64,000 nucleotides of DNA, taken from positions 23,467,558-23,531,557 of the forward strand of contig NC_049916.1 in the NCBI RefSeq assembly GCF_001411555.2, in the 5' to 3' direction. The stretch is from Juglans regia. Its lineage: Eukaryota > Streptophyta > Magnoliopsida > Fagales > Juglandaceae. The notes beneath the pieces are model-generated. The model was not told the origin of the DNA. It was given only the letters and a program-made list of their open reading frames with translations, and made no database searches. This document shows positions 1 to 11,515 of the stretch, piece by piece (the stretch's first letter is position 1; the number at the start of each line of letters is the position of its first letter). The translations under genes were made by a program, and so were the position numbers.

Positions 1-101
1 CTGAGAATCTATCATTCAAAAAAGCCTATTGAATACATGAAACAGCACAAATCTCGTAAATATAATCTATTCAGATAAGACAATATTCCTAGTCGTAGTA
101 C
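1..101 (-). other. Intron at the left edge (DSK2-like gene)
   Basis: This is the start of the intron that follows the last complete exon of the minus-strand DSK2-like gene. The donor GT lies just left of position 102. The next exon is outside the window. Confidence 0.7.
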
Positions 102-2708
102 CTGATTCATATATTGGGGATTAGAGAGCAAGCTTTGCATCATCTGTGATACAGCTGGGTTTTGCAAAAATTGGCTCAGTAGAGAAGCATCTGGAGTGCC
201 ATTAAACATGTGTTCCATATTGGGGAGACCAAGCCCACCAAGACCACCAATACCACCAATACCAGGTGCTCTTGCATCCCCAGCAGGATTTGGCTGCGTA
301 GTTGTTGTCTGCGTACCTCCTGACATCCGATTTTAATAAGTAAAAGTTACAATTCACAATTTCTAATAACATATTCAAACTACATTGAAAGATAGTGACA
401 TGCAAGCAGTGAATTTCTGCTAGGAAAGTAAGATATTCTATCCAACGCAGTTATTCCCGTAATTAAATATTCTTGCAATATGATAACTGAGCAAGCAAAT
501 AATAGCAAATAGATCCAATAAGGTAACATCAGAGATTGATGCAAATAGATATGTATACCGCATAGATAAGAGCAAAGGGGTTCTTCAAACAACTACGGAT
601 AGTGGCATTAGCAACTAAAAAATTGGTACTGATATGCCTATCAATCTCCATAATAAAATTATTGTTTACTAATATAAAAATGGTAATGGTATTCCAAACC
701 CATTAATTAAATTTGCAGAAACTTTTCTTTTTGGGTAACAACGTTTTCTTTCCATTCGATAATGTTAGAGAGTACATATGAAAGAGTAAGCAAGGGCAAA
801 GCTCACCGGTGGTATTACTCCAAGGGTTAGGGAGTGGGTTTGTATTCGGAGAAATAAGTCCACTGGTTGTTTCAGAACCAGTAGTCGAAGGGTTATTAGC
901 ACCATCCCTGACTTGTGTTCCACCTTGATTTCCAAGAAGTGCTGCAAACGGGTTTGAACTCGAATCATTTCCAGCATTTCGACTCATCGTTGTAGCATTT
1001 GAAAATGGTTCCAGAACATTTTCATACATTCGTCTGAGCATGTTAAATCCCTCAGGGGAAGATTCAATGTTGCTCATCGCCCTGTCAGTGTTTCGCATCA
1101 TCTCACGCATAAGCTCAGGGTTCCTTGCAGCTTCTACCGTCTGTCGGAGAATCCCAGGGTCATTAAGTACATGAGCAAGCTCTGGATTACGGTCGATGAT
1201 ATCACGCATCTGAGGATTGTTCATAATCATGCTGCGCATTAAGTCAGGGTTGTTCATTAGGCTCTGCATGGCAGGCATGTTCATTATCTCCCTCATCATG
1301 TTTGGATTCTGAGTCAATTGCTGCTGCACTTGTTCAAACTCTGGCAGTCCAGCTCCAAACAAACCAGATGCCTCCCCACCGCCTAACGCATTGAAGCCCA
1401 GTCCAGGAAACAAAGATGCACCAGGACCAGCATTTCCCAATCCCCCACGTTCATTTGAACCAACACCCTGTGTAACACCTGGACTGTTATTGGGACTCCC
1501 AGAGTTACCAGCAGCAGTAGCATTTGCAGCAGCAGGATTTGATGCAGCTGAAGCAAACCCACGAACCATGTGAACAGTGTGTTCCACCTGCAAACCTTCA
1601 ACAAAAAAAGGGTAAAAAAGATCAACCTGAGGAGAAGACAGACCGACCCTTGTAAAGCATATTGCAAACTCTTTAATGATTCACATGTATAAGCTACTGG
1701 AAACAAGGCTCAAATAAATTACCAAGAACCTAATTTGTTTGATTGTGTAAATCAAGCACAAAAAAGAAAATAAAAAATATATATATCCTGCCGCTGTTCA
1801 AACAAATACTGTGCAAACAGTGGTGGCTTCACCTCTGCCTTCCCCTCACTCTGCCACCAAAAGAAAATCGTGCCCTCAAAGGTGAAATGATTGAGGATGT
1901 CCTCCACATGAAAAGGCTATGCTTATATCATTTTTATACCAAACCCAATGTATTTATAGCCCTCCAAAGCCACACGGTTTAATAAAGTTTTGTACGCTTC
2001 TCTATGATAGTCTACCGATGCATTTCAATAAAATCATACAGTTTAATAAAACTTCAAAATCACCGAGAGTTTCACAATGCTCATTAAATAACGAAGCAGC
2101 AACCAAAGAAACAAACTTTAGCAGCTCAAAATATTAACAAAACCCACTCCACTTTCCTATCAATACGGACATTCTACAGGAAAATCATTTACTCTGAGAG
2201 TCAATGATTTTCCACGAACTAAAAAAATTGATAAGCAATAGGAGATCTTATTAATAAGTGAACTGAAAAAAAAAAAACAAATATCCACCACAATAAAAAG
2301 TTGAAATTCAAATGACTCTCACACGCAAAGTAAAATAAAAACTTAGCTCATCGATTCAGCAAAAATATTAGGAACAACTGCAACCTCCAATTAAACTAAA
2401 CTTTAGCGATAAAATTAAATTAAATGAAGCCAACACAAAAAATTTCACAAGGAATCGAGACACGTACCATAGCTTTCTAGGGTTTGATCATCTTTCAAGA
2501 TGCGACCTTTGTAAATCAATCTCTGCTGATCAGCTGGGACGTCGTAATTCTGAGCCAGAACCGCTTTGAATGCGCTAACGGTGGAATCGAGGCTGGTCCT
2601 CACGGTGAATTTCGAACCATTGGAGCACCGGACATTGATCGCCACCACTCGTTCTTCTTCACCACCACCACCGACTCTCGGCACGCTCGAATCCCCCTCG
2701 GCACCCAT
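102..2708 (-). CDS. DSK2/ubiquilin-type ubiquitin receptor, 5' part (C-terminus off the window)
   Basis: Ubiquilins of this family bind ubiquitinated proteins through a C-terminal UBA domain and the proteasome through an N-terminal ubiquitin-like (UBL) domain, and plant DSK2 also links cargo to autophagy. Three exons read without a phase break: 2708-2468 (ATG in context GGGTGCC, phase 1), 1595-807 and 319-102, giving 416 codons. A UBL fold covers about residues 17-90 ([13 protein letters not shown], then [22 protein letters not shown] joined across intron 1 to [13 protein letters not shown]). Glycine/asparagine-rich linkers follow, then a Met/Asn-rich STI1-type block ([30 protein letters not shown]). 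A second block ([19 protein letters not shown]) begins in exon 3. Intron 1 is 872 bp. The family is usually about 540-560 aa, so roughly a quarter, including the expected UBA, is missing only because the window ends. DSK2a or DSK2b type cannot be decided. Confidence 0.93.
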
Positions 2709-3396
2709 AGTAATCGATCGGTCCAAAAAAAGGGAAAGCGAAATAAGCAAATCAAAAGCCCCCCAAAATGGATCTATCCGAGCGGGCAGAAGGAAGAATT
2801 GGTATTCCGGAATGAAAACTGTTTAATATGTTAATGATTATATGAGTACAAAATCGACGGAAAATATCAAAAAATCATACAAAGACAAATGAATATATAA
2901 TCTTTCCCAAAGAAAAAAGACTGTAAGATTTGGGAATGGAACACAGAGAGGGGAAGGGGGGAGACTGCTTTTATGCGGGCTTTGTCCTTTGCGTGCTAAA
3001 TGCGAGAGAGTACTTTTTTTCTTTCTTATTTTCATTTTTCACCATTATTTTTAAAGAGTTATTCCACACAAAAATCTAATACCTCTACGTACTATTTAAA
3101 AATATATAAAATATAAAAATAAAAAAATAAAATTATATATTTTTAAATAATGTATAAGATATTGAACTTATGTCTAAAATTTTTTATTTTTAAATGATAT
3201 TTACATCATCAAACGTGTAAACGTTTTCCAATTTTTTAAAAATTTGAATAAATCTAAAATTTATATAAAAAATTTTAATAATGAATTATATTCTTTTTTA
3301 AAATAATTGTTAGAGGCTTGTGTACTCTACGATTATATATAATATTATTCTTCTTTTAAATATTTGATCCAAAATTGAAATTTTATAAAAATAAAT

Positions 3397-3749
3397 GAGT
3401 AATGATACATATAATCGTGGAAAAAGTAAGCGTCGCACAATCGTTTTAATAAGAAGTGTGGTCTATTATTAAAAAAATAGCAATGCTAGGTACAGTCTCC
3501 AAATGGGGACTGCAATGCAAGCCTAGGCAATTTTAACTTTAAAATTTTTTAAAATTACAAAATTATCCCTCCTAAAATAATGTTTTCTCTCATTTAATAA
3601 TGTGACTGCACATACAATCCCCACTTGAGGACTGCAAATAGAATTTCTCTTAAAAAAATTAATTTTTTTCGTGTGTCTCATATTTACTTATTTTTTTCAA
3701 AAAGATTACGCAGCGCTTGCACACTCCAATACTGTAAATATCATTTCTT
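3397..3749. mobile_element. Mutator-like MITE, interrupted by a second MITE
   Basis: A 9-bp direct repeat AAAATAAAT (3388-3396 and 3750-3758) flanks this block. The ends are inverted: the left begins GAGTAATGATACATATAATC and the right, reverse-complemented, reads AAGAAATGATATTTACAGTA. A GC-rich subterminal motif (AAGCG..GC.CAATCG type) lies on both sides. Without the nested insertion it would be about 172 bp. It has no coding capacity. Confidence 0.8.
3478..3649. mobile_element. MITE nested inside another MITE
   Basis: TTAAAAAAA (9 bp) occurs at 3469-3477 and 3650-3658. Between them lies a 172-bp element with imperfect inverted ends: left TAGCAATGCTAGGTACAGTC, right reverse complement GAGAAATTCTATTTGCAGTC, followed on both sides by CAA.TGGGGA. 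The 9-bp TSD suggests mobilisation by a Mutator-like transposase. Confidence 0.8.
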
Positions 3750-3769
3750 AAAATAAATTTATAAATTAA

Positions 3770-4300
3770 AATAATTTAATATAACACTCAAAATTATAAA
3801 TAGATATTTATTATATCAAACCAAATTATTTTTTATTTTAATCCATTCATTTTATGTTATATGCTGCCGTGATATAAGGTACAGTTGTTAATACCAAATA
3901 TCGAGTTTAAATCATACTTAAGTCAATCTTAATCCAACTTATTTAAGTAAACAAGCTAAAGTTCTAAACCTTAAACTCTGTTTTATTACTTTGGAACGGG
4001 ATTCATACTTCATAGGCCATTATAAAAAAAAATTATAATCCCTAATTTACAGTCTTGATATAGATAGAGAACAAAATGGAAACATAATGTACCTAATAAA
4101 ATAGAGCCCAAAATACATTAACAAGAAAAGAGAAATGATTTAGCAACAAAGAAATTTCGTAAAAATAAATTCACGAATTGACATGGATTGATGTGGTACA
4201 TTAGATTATAAATCTATTTTTATTGTAAATAAAATAGATTTAAAGTATCATATGAAATCATTTTAATTTGTAAATTGATTCTTATAAAAAAAATTTGTGA
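3770..4300. other. AT-rich intergenic stretch with a MITE-like block at 4154-4300
   Basis: No ORF here looks coding. About 4154-4300 resembles blocks at 38943-39107, 55785-55950 and 60200-60320: each has a 'GTAAATTGAC..GAT..GTAC' arm, a central poly(A/T) palindrome and a converse arm. I read it as an old copy of one MITE family without a clear TSD. Confidence 0.4.
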
Positions 4301-4302
4301 CT

Positions 4303-4509
4303 GTATCGTTTGTTTTTAGAGATGAGTTGAGATTAAAGTTAAAAAGTTGAATAAAATATTGTTAGAATATATTTTTTAATATTATTTTTGTTTTGGAATT
4401 TGAAAAAGTTGAATTGTTTATTTTATTTTGTGTGAGAATTTGGAAAAGTTGTAATGATGAGGTGAGATGAGATGAAATGAGATGAGATGTTTCCTGAAAA
4501 CAAACGAGT
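4303..4509. mobile_element. Tourist-like MITE copy (CGTTTG-type ends)
   Basis: The left end is GTATCGTTTGTTTTTAGAGA and the right reverse complement is AACTCGTTTGTTTTCAGGAA. The inside is the AT-rich 'TTTGAAAAAGTTGAATTGTTTATTTTATTTTGTGTGAGAA' core (split here only for naming) that recurs about a dozen times in the window. Confidence 0.6.
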
Positions 4510-4891
4510 TAAATAAAAAAAATCTCTCTCAAAAAAGTAAAACTAGTAGGAGAGGAATAACTTGCTCTTTCAGCTCAACTGAGATTCTAAGCTCATCATC
4601 CTAAGGCATACCATCCAAAACCTGAATTCATTTGTCATTAACAGGAACCCAAACCAAACCCTAGAAACAAAGCCTTGCTTCCATAGTTGCAATGCTTTAG
4701 CAACTTCTTTGGGAGAACATATGTTCATTACAGCACAAGGATGTTTATAACGAACTATTTAACGGTTAATAACATCTTATAAAGAAATGTTCTTCATGTA
4801 ACAAAATTTCCTGCTGATAAATTTACAGAACCGAGTGATCTTCTTCTGCATAATACAAGAATTCCAAAAGAATATAGAGATGGGCATTCCT

Positions 4892-5326
4892 TCAAAAGCC
4901 GTTAATAAGGGGTTGCTGTTGGTTCTGTCCTAAAGCAATGCAATATGAAGCCGAGCAGGAGCAGTGACACTTTGCCATTGAAGTGAGCAAAGCCTTCTCC
5001 AGATATTCAGCCATGTGTGCTTGAACCAAATAAATAACATACTCCAATAAATTACTATCACAAGGCAATCTGATTGGTCCATTGCTGGGTAGTCCATACT
5101 CCTCCTCAGACATTCTCAAGAGCTCCCTAAAGACATTCTTGCTGAGATATTCCAAGGGAACCACAAACCTTTTATTGTCAGTGGTGTATACAACAAAATG
5201 GCCTTTATTGGCCACTGAAGACTGCAAACCTACATCACTTTTTGGACATGAAATCCTCTTAGGCTTATTTGCAGCCATTCTTTGCCACTTCTTTGCCATT
5301 GGGATTAGCCTTTTTGGGTTGATCAT
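4892..5326 (-). CDS. SAUR family auxin-responsive protein
   Basis: SAURs are small early auxin-response proteins; many promote cell expansion by inhibiting PP2C.D phosphatases and so activating plasma-membrane H+-ATPases. This is one intronless ORF of 144 aa, as usual for the family. The N-terminus is basic (MINPKRLIPMAKKWQRMAA). The SAUR core spans about residues 40-105: GHFVVYTTDNKRFVVPLEYL, then FRELLRMSEEEYGLPSNGPI and LPCDSNLLEYVIYLV. The C-terminal tail contains a cysteine cluster (AKCHCSCSASYC). The layout resembles the SAUR61-68 group, but I cannot assign an orthologue. The ATG at 5326 is the first in frame, and a TATA-like box lies about 110 bp upstream. SAURs often occur in tandem arrays; no second copy is present in the window. 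Confidence 0.93.
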   Translation of the reverse strand: MINPKRLIPMAKKWQRMAANKPKRISCPKSDVGLQSSVANKGHFVVYTTDNKRFVVPLEYLSKNVFRELLRMSEEEYGLPSNGPIRLPCDSNLLEYVIYLVQAHMAEYLEKALLTSMAKCHCSCSASYCIALGQNQQQPLINGF

Positions 5327-5437
5327 GGCTGCAGCTTAGAGTGAGGGTTCTGAATAAGCAACAAGTAAGAGGAGTCCTAGAGGTGTGATGTTTCAGATTC
5401 TGGATCTAGTGCTCTGTGGGAAGACATAGATGGTTAT

Positions 5438-5448
5438 GATATATATCC
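5438..5448 (-). promoter_or_regulatory. TATA-like box of the SAUR gene
   Basis: GATATATATC (palindromic) stands 112-122 bp upstream of the SAUR start codon on the minus strand, a suitable distance for a short plant 5' UTR. Confidence 0.45.
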
Positions 5449-6199
5449 ACCAGGTTAGACAGCACCAAACTCTGCTGTTTCCTTTATGTTCTACTGATAT
5501 AACGCATAGCCATGTGATTATCAAACCAAACCGAAGGGTGGGATTGTTGGGGATGTCTGGTCCCTATTGAGCAATCAACACTTCAGGGTAGGCCATTGAT
5601 GTTTATCGTTATTCATGCTGTTGTTTTCTTCTTCCAAATCCATGCAACCGCAGTTTGGGCCCCAGATAAAAGCTATGATCACTTGCACATTTGTGAAATA
5701 AACACTTTTGTCAACAAGATCCAAGACAGCATGCATGTTTGTTTCTCCATTTTCCTATTTTTAGTGCCCCTCTTTCTTCCATCTTCTTGTAGCTCATCAT
5801 TCCTAAATTGTTAATGAACTCTCAAATTTTTAATTTCATGTAACCTTGGCTACTGGAGAGGCCAGGAATATTCCTACAATGGTGTATCTAAGCACGTCCT
5901 TAAATTAAGATTCGGGTGTCAAGAAGTCCATATTCCTGAATTGGGAATAGACCCTGCAGAAACCCAATAAGCCCTTCCCCGAGCCCAAGCTTCAGAGAGA
6001 CCCCAAAAAGTTTGAATTAGCTCTAAAAACGTGAATCTCTCAAAAGTTGCTTATCCCATGCTCATACTTCAACGTATATAAACTATTGACGCCCTTTTGA
6101 AAATCAAAACCAAATCACTAGAGAGGAAGCCACGGAAACCCGGAAGCTCCCACACTCTCTGCACAGCACCAATAGAGGCAAAAAAGGCTCTAGTTGTGA

Positions 6200-6460
6200 A
6201 ATCAACACTTCTTCTAAAAGTTTAAACAGATAAAAAGATGTAGATTTAATTATTTATATTATATTTTTAACATTCTTCTCATTTATGAGTCAGACTCTCA
6301 CTCAATAGACCAAGAGTAGAGTATAGAGTAATTCAAAATCTCTGTTCTAATATTATGTGAAAAAATAACCTTATTCTAAAAATTTAAATTGATGAAAAAT
6401 GATCGATCTAATTATTTATACTATATTTGTATCGCCCTTCTCATTTCTCCATTCAGGCCT
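6200..6460 (+). repeat. Two diverged copies of a ~90-bp unit
   Basis: About 6207-6295 and 6361-6450 both read 'CTTCTAAAAGTTTAAA..GATAAAAAGAT..ATTTAATTATTTATA.TATATTT..C.TTCTCATTT'. They may be an internal duplication of an old retroelement or a repeated LTR segment. The source element is not identified. Confidence 0.45.
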
Positions 6461-6544
6461 GTCTTCCAAATGACCCGCAAATTAATGCTTTCAACTGGTA
6501 CTTCCTTCTCCAAGCTCTGCCATTGTTTTTTGTTGTCTATCATA

Positions 6545-6549
<5 letters not shown>

Positions 6550-6609
<60 letters not shown>
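6550..6609 (+). repeat. Uninterrupted A60 tract
   Basis: Sixty adenines in a row are followed by GAAGAAGAG. Such a tract could be the tail of a retroposed RNA, an expanded microsatellite, or partly an assembly artefact. The 100 bp before it show no recognisable gene. Confidence 0.9.
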
Positions 6610-6611
<2 letters not shown>

Positions 6612-7010
6612 AGAAGAGTAGTGATAAACACAACATTTTATACAATATTTTTTCACAACATATATTATAAAATAAAAATATTTTTATAAAATGATGTTAA
6701 TTTTATAAGATATTTTACAAAAATATCTCTCCTTTTAAAACATTATTATATAAATTGTTGTGTATTATCAATTTTCAGAAAGAAATAGTTAAAAGTATAG
6801 CTTTTTTTAAGTGTGAGCAGAGACTTCGAGCTTTAGATTGATTCATTAGCAGTAAAACCACATCCAAAAACTGTGATTTGTTTGCTTACTCGACGAGCTC
6901 GCTGCTGCTTTTGGTTCTTTGGCATGAAAGATTTTTCTTTTAATTTTTTTAATAATGTGAAGTTGGTGTTCTACGTATCCAATTCAATGAAAAATATAAG
7001 ACTAAATAAG

Positions 7011-7365
7011 GCTGCGTTTGGACGTTGAACTGAGCTGAGTTAAACTGAATTATTTTTTAATAGTAATGAATTGAATAGGTGAAGTGAGTTACGTGGGACC
7101 CATCTAAAATGAGTTTAGATATGTTTAGATGTTAATACGAGTTTAGTATTAGTTTATGAAAAATTTAAAAATATTGTGGATCTTATATATAAAGATGTGT
7201 TGAGTTGAAAAAAGTTGTGAGTTCCACTTATAAGGAATTTTTAAGTTGAGATAAGTTTAATAATTTAAGAGTTAGGTGTTTAGATGTTTGACTCAGTTTA
7301 AAATTAAATTAAACTGAGTTAATCTCAGTTAAATCTTGCAACCAAAAGGGATCTAAAGGTTTAGC
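7011..7365. mobile_element. Long Tourist-like MITE relative (TGCGTTTGGA end)
   Basis: It starts GGCTGCGTTTGGACGTTGAA and ends in a sequence whose reverse complement is AGATCCCTTTTGGTTGCAAG; CTGAGTTAA motifs occur inverted near both ends. The first bases match the other 'CGTTTGGAT' elements, but the interior is longer and different. Confidence 0.5.
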
Positions 7366-7836
7366 TTTTTTGGGCTCCATATTACTTCTTTTTTTTTTTT
7401 TTTGACAATTTATCGTCATTTAAGCAGTCCAATAAAAGACGAGGGTGAAGTTTTTTGCTATATAACATTTATTATAGTTGTATACACAATGTATACATTA
7501 TAATTTACTAATTTCTTCTCTCCAAATAGATGGTTAGGATGATGCTACGTAAAATATGTAAAGTGGCTACTTCTAAACAGTAACTTCTCCCAAAATTATT
7601 TCTAAATATAAAGCTCTGCAATTGATGAAAGCTTTGCAGTGGTATACACCCAAGAGGCCATTAACGAAAAGCGAAGGATGATGATACCACGAACATCCCC
7701 GTTTTCCAAAAAGTTTTTAAAACTTTGACTTCAATGGAAACAGCTCAGAAAAACGCGTATAAAAAAGGTAGGTGGTGAAAAACAGAACCATATTGTTTGA
7801 CATATACTCGGTGCAGATGCCAACTTTTTTTTTTTG

Positions 7837-7987
7837 GAGAAATGATTCTTATAAGTTTCAAATAAATAAGTCTTGAACCTCGTCTTAAAAAATATAGATA
7901 AAAAAAACTATCTTTTATTAGTGTGACTATTTTTTTATACAAAATTTATATGAAATTTATCTATTTAGATCTTCTACCTAGCATTAC
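7837..7987. mobile_element. Mutator-like MITE (8-bp TSD TTTTTTTG)
   Basis: TTTTTTTG occurs at 7829-7836 and 7988-7995. The left end is GAGAAATGATTCTTATAAGT and the right reverse complement is GTAATGCTAGGTAGAAGATC. The T-rich TSD carries little information, so the borders rest mainly on the inverted ends. Confidence 0.55.
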
Positions 7988-7995
7988 TTTTTTTG

Positions 7996-9480
7996 AAGTG
8001 TCATTCCTATGCGCACGTCCCTCCTGTAGCTAAAAGAAAGAATTGAAGAGATAAATATAAAGTCATTTTCAGCAGTCACCAAACTTTGAACATCTGCCTT
8101 GCTACTAACAAGGAGTCTCAACAGATTGGAGGATTAAGCCCCTTGTCAAGGATATCATCAACATCCTAAAGGAAAGGACTTCTCCTGCTGGTGTGCATAA
8201 AGTTAAGAAGTGCCAACCATTAGGAGCACAACCTCGCTATATGGATTGCCTCCAACAACATTATTGGATGCATTCTCTCATACTGAGAATCCCACCCCAC
8301 TTTCATTTACCCTCAACCCTTGTCTGATCCCCATGAACTACTCTGTGTTTTGTTAATTCCCTTTTACTCACGGGAAAAAGTCAAGAGACCCATAGTTTAC
8401 ACTTTCGGTAGTGGAGGTCTTGAAGTTTTTCTTTCTTTTGTTGAGAAGTTGGGAAAAACAGAGCCCGGAAAAGTTGTTTTTTCACTAGTCTGAATAATTG
8501 ATACTGTCTTACATGAAAAATAAATTGGGCATTCGGCTATGAGAGATCTTGGAATATGGCCAGTAAAAAGATGAACATCTATATTGATATAATAATTATT
8601 GGTATGCTTTGTGGCTACTGTGCTCTTGCCGCTGCTTTTATAATGTCCTGGTTACCGACAGCTAAATGAAAAGGATGGTCTAAGATAATAAATATGACAG
8701 AAGTTTCTATTGCCCACTATGGTTGTCCAAGTTTAGCATTATTAATCTTGCTTTACTTGTGGGGTTCGGGTAGACTTTGTTCTTATCTTTGCACCTCCCA
8801 TTAACAAAGAATCCTCACATTCACCAAACTTATCTCAAACTTAAATGTTCTTTCCTTTTTGTTCTACCATACGCGTGAAGAAAAGCACACAAAATGCCTC
8901 TCTCTCTCTCTCTCTCCCCTTTTTCTTTTCTTAATCAATTGTTTGCATATTGCAACCCACAGGTCCCACACTGCTTGTATGGTTGTAGAAGCGACCATTT
9001 TCAAAAGCTAAATTATCAGGAGGGTTGAGTCACTCATGCACGACCCAATTGTTATATAAAAAAAGACTCAAAAACGATTGAAAAGAGGCACAATACTTTT
9101 GAGTACTTGGAAATCTATGTAACTTTTCTATTGATTTAAGTTTCTACTTACAAGTCTCGGAGTGTGAGAATCTGAGGAATAAAAAGGGAAGAAACATCTG
9201 GAAGTGCAAAGAGTATGTCCCCTTAACCATATCCATTTAAAGGCTCGGAAAGACACATAAATGCTCTCTCATAGCATAGCTGTGTTTGCAGAAGCAGAGA
9301 GTCGGTGAGAGTCTGAGAGACCCCACCCCCTTTTTCTTTGTCCTACCGCGTTTGCGCAAATGCTTTTCTTTCTCTCACTTAAAAGCCTTCCAACGCAAGC
9401 ACGTTACAGTCTAACAAATGGATTCAAATCTTTGATCCATCTAAAAGAACTATCCTAGCCTTTATTGGACACGCTGACCT
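7996..9480. other. Intergenic stretch with no recognised gene
   Basis: Base composition is less AT-rich than the neighbouring repeats, yet I see no open, codon-biased frame and no known domain. It contains a short (CT)n tract near 8899-8918. It forms the distal 5' flank of the expansin-like gene. Confidence 0.5.
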
Positions 9481-9495
9481 AAAGTCCATACTCAT

Positions 9496-9525
9496 CTATA
9501 TAGCCTTTACAGATATATATATACA
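9496..9525 (+). promoter_or_regulatory. TATA boxes of the expansin-like A gene
   Basis: CTATATAG (9496-9503) and GATATATATATACA (9512-9525) lie about 55-80 bp upstream of the ATG at 9578. Either could position transcription. The resulting leader would be short. Confidence 0.5.
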
Positions 9526-9577
9526 CCTCTTGCCTAGCTCCTCCTGCGTATTCATTTATCATAGAATTACTAACAAG

Positions 9578-10997
9578 ATGGCTTCCTTTATTTGCTTCCT
9601 CTTCTTTCTTATTTCATCTGCCACTGCTTGTGATCGTTGTGTGCACCAAACTAAGGCTGCATATTTCAGTAAAGCTTCAGCACTTTTATGTAAGATGCAA
9701 CCTTTGTTTTCCTCTCTTTCCTCTTGTATTATCGCGTTTGTTTGATCAAGTTCATTGTTACCAATATGGTACGAAATGGAAAAAAGTAAGATTGACCCAG
9801 ACGAAGTTTTAGAGAAATATTAAGTGGGTCATTCTTGTTTTGTGGCTTTGATGCAGCTGGGGCTTGTGGGTATGGTTCCTTGGCATTGGGTTTCAACAGT
9901 GGACATCTTGCAGCTGGTATTCCTTCCCTTTACAAAGATGGAGCTGGTTGTGGAGCATGCTTTCAGGTCTGTATAGTCTATAGATAAACCTTATTTCTTT
10001 TGTTTGAGAATGCTTTTGCCTACCTATGTTTTGATCGGAGCCACGCTCGTTTGGCAGGTAAGATGCAAAAACACAACTGTTTGTCGCAGAGAAGGGGCTA
10101 GAGTGATTTTGACGGATATCAATCACAATAACCAAACAGACTTTGTCCTCAGCAGCAGAGCTTTCATGGCTATGGCTCAAGAGGGTATGGGCCAACACAT
10201 TTTGAAACTTCGGATTGTCGACGTAGAGTACAAGAGGTAAGGATATCTCAGATAATCTCAGATATTTCAATATTAGCCACCACTTCTAGGCTAAAGAATC
10301 ATAAACAATAGATGAATTAACTCCGGATGTGGGCCACCTAACACTACGGCCTCTGCAAAATGGGCCAGAAATGTCCCCTTAGACAAAAGCCGAGCACATT
10401 ATTGTTCGTAACGGTCTAATATGTATTCATTAGAGAATCATATTGAACCTGCATCAGATGCTTTAGGGGGGAAAAACGCAGCACTAAAATCCAATCTTCT
10501 TGGTTGCATAAATCAGGATACCCTGCCAATACAAGAATCAGAACTTGGCATTGCGAGTGGAAGAATCAAGCCAAAAGCCAGATTACTTGGCAATCAAATT
10601 TCTGTTTCAAGGTGGCCAAACAGAAATAGTAGGTGTTGATGTAGCTCAGGTGAGCCAAAAAGCATAGCAACATGACTTTTTGTTAAACTAAAACTGTTCA
10701 AATGTATATAAATAACCATAAACTGATGCAACATTGCTGCAATGTTCCTAGGTTGGTTCGTCGAACTGGGGTTTCATGAGTAGAAATCATGGGGCAGTCT
10801 GGGACACAAGTAGAGTGCCATCTGGGCCACTGCAATTCCGGTTTGTAGTAACAGCTGGGTACGATGGGAAGTGGATCTGGGCTCAACATGTTCTTCCTGC
10901 TGATTGGAAGCCTGCAGGAGTATATGACACTGGAGTTCAGATCTCTGATATTGCACAAGAAGGTTGCTCTCCATGTGATGATGGGACTTGGAAATGA
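9578..10997 (+). CDS. Expansin-like A (EXLA) protein
   Basis: EXLA proteins are secreted wall proteins related to wall-loosening expansins; their own activity is not established. Five exons join cleanly: 9578-9689, 9857-9966, 10058-10236, 10517-10649 and 10752-10997, all with GT/AG, giving 259 aa. Residues 1-17 form a signal peptide ([17 protein letters not shown]) before [20 protein letters not shown]. Domain 1 (double-psi beta barrel) holds [27 protein letters not shown] and [16 protein letters not shown]. The linker is [20 protein letters not shown]. Domain 2 (CBM63-like) holds [20 protein letters not shown] and [13 protein letters not shown], ending [10 protein letters not shown]. Length and motifs agree with the EXLA subfamily. 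An upstream in-frame ATG-like start near 9530 was not used because the signal peptide begins at 9578. A MITE lies about 50 bp past the stop. Confidence 0.95.
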
Positions 10998-11047
10998 TCA
11001 GGCAACTCGGCACGGCTAACTAGTGTGCATGCATTACTCTTGATTAA

Positions 11048-11242
11048 GGAGTGGTTTGGATTCAGAGAGGAGTTGTGAATAATAAAATAAAAGTTAAATT
11101 ATTTATTATATTTTGTGTAAAAATTTGACAAAGTTATTTTAAAATTTGAAAAAGTTGAATTGTTTATTATATTTTGTGTAGAAATTTAAAAAAATTGTAA
11201 TGATAAGATGAGATGAATTGAGGTGAGTTAAATTGAGATGTG
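11048..11242. mobile_element. Tourist-like MITE at the 3' end of the EXLA gene (right end worn)
   Basis: It starts GGAGTGGTTTGGATTCAGAG just after TTA and carries the usual core (TTATTATATTTTGTGTAAAA twice, then AATGATAAGATGAGATGAAT). The matching right terminus is missing; the block stops where the next MITE's TTA begins. It contributes AATAAA-like hexamers that could serve the upstream gene. Confidence 0.6.
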
Positions 11243-11245
11243 TTA

Positions 11246-11515
11246 GAGCATCCTCATTAGTTTGGTCAAAATTGAAGGATGGTTAAGATTTAGATAACTT
11301 GTACCAAAAATACTTCACATTGAATTGAGCATCTCCAAAATAATTTAGATTTCTGATACAGTGATTGATCAAATATAGAAAATCATAATTGATTCACCAA
11401 ATATAGAAAGTGAATGGCTAATCTAATGTAGAGATTGAATTTAAATAAAATAGGTAAATATAAAAAAATGTGATATTAATTAAATTTTAAAAATATATTT
11501 AACCAAAGAATGCTC
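11246..11515. mobile_element. PIF/Harbinger-like MITE with TTA TSD
   Basis: TTA flanks it at 11243-11245 and 11516-11518. The ends are GAGCATCCTCATTAGTTTGG and, reverse-complemented, GAGCATTCTTTGGTTAAATA. The 270 bp are AT-rich and noncoding. GAGCAT ends with TTA duplications are typical of Tourist/Harbinger MITEs. Confidence 0.75.

Noticed and set aside
6389..6670. Poly-lysine and poly-phenylalanine frames
   Set aside because: They are readings of the A60 tract.
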